A stretch of DNA of 49,371 bases from Nonomuraea sp. SBT364. Lineage in GTDB: Bacteria; Actinomycetota; Actinomycetes; Streptosporangiales; Streptosporangiaceae. This document shows positions 49,199 through 49,371 of the stretch, in pieces. Where the stretch lies: positions 1 through 49,371 of the forward strand of contig NZ_LAVL01000056.1 in assembly GCF_001083785.1 (NCBI RefSeq), written 5' to 3'. The notes under the pieces are model-generated. The model saw nothing but the letters and a program-made list of their open reading frames with translations, ran no database searches and was not told the origin of the DNA. The translations under genes and the position numbers were made by a program. Every line of letters begins with the position of its first letter. The stretch's first letter is position 1.

Positions 49199-49371
49199 TC
49201 AGGGGAGGGCGAGGGTGTCGGTGGTGCCGTCGGGCCAGGTGATGCGGGCGTCGCCGGTCAGTGTGATCGACGGCGGGGAGCCCGGGGCGGCGGTGGCGCC
49301 GAGGTGGAGGCAGGCCGTGTACCACTGGTCCGCGTGGGCGGGGGCGCTGGTGGCGCACCACGGGATGAGGG
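49199..49371 (-). CDS. C-terminal fragment of an unknown protein, cut by window edge
   Basis: An open frame runs from the right edge to TGA at 49199-49201 on the minus strand. The visible residues include LIPWCATSAPAHADQWYTACLHLGA and end in DARITWPDGTTDTLALP. The codon pattern is coding-like (GC-rich third positions). The family cannot be named from 57 residues. It is convergent with the DeoR/LacI regulator. Confidence 0.55.
   Translation of the reverse strand, partial: LIPWCATSAPAHADQWYTACLHLGATAAPGSPPSITLTGDARITWPDGTTDTLALP

Overview
High-GC actinomycete DNA, with GTG starts, tightly overlapping genes and SARP, LAL and ECF regulators. The style suggests Streptosporangiaceae or a relative, but that is a guess. 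The left 28 kb is an enediyne polyketide locus that runs off the left edge. The right 20 kb is mixed chromosome with house-keeping, cell-surface and possible conflict genes. No rRNA, tRNA, CRISPR array or insertion sequence was recognised.

Region 1 (1-4607, minus strand): an operon read as ECF sigma factor, DUF5987 protein, GMC flavin oxidoreductase, AhpD-like CxxC protein and a TIGR03084/DinB-like protein cut by the window edge. From memory, the DUF5987 + GMC pair matches the E8/E9 accessory genes of many enediyne loci. Between the sigma gene and a divergent AraC-type regulator (5168-5956) lies a 560-base control region with a helically phased array of CCCCTATT-like boxes.

Region 2 (6022-22316, minus strand): the enediyne core. 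The order of transcription is LAL regulator, acetyl/propionyl-CoA carboxylase epsilon-like protein, two paralogous DUF1702 proteins (E2-like, then E3/UnbL), UnbV (E4), UnbU (E5), the iterative synthase PksE, the hot-dog thioesterase E10, a flavin reductase (E6) and a cytochrome P450 (E7). Most junctions are 4-base ATGA/GTGA overlaps. A long hairpin at 5971-6012 separates this operon from the convergent AraC gene. The synthase has intact KS, AT, ACP, KR and DH motifs, but its C-terminal phosphopantetheinyl transferase domain seems to have lost its acidic metal ligands.

Region 3 (22343-28660): a divergent 2-isopropylmalate synthase, a transthyretin/HIU-hydrolase-like protein without its catalytic histidines, a secreted acidic peptide with five GDPWD repeats, and a large SARP-NB-ARC-TPR activator with two TTA codons. 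SARP-like heptamer repeats lie in the divergent promoter region. No recognisable chromoprotein apoprotein, exporter or sugar pathway is in the window.

Region 4 (28.8-49.4 kb): argG behind tandem palindromes, a Ser/Thr kinase, an F420-type oxidoreductase, a P-loop ATPase + membrane patatin pair that looks like a possible defence module, an MT0933-like small protein, another AraC regulator, a lipoprotein, a CE3-CBM2 esterase, a two-gene system whose proteins share an unusual N-x-PIAMG-x-NA motif, an acyl-CoA ligase, a YchJ-like protein, a sirtuin, a polysaccharide deacetylase, and a heparinase-like lyase with its DeoR/LacI hybrid regulator.
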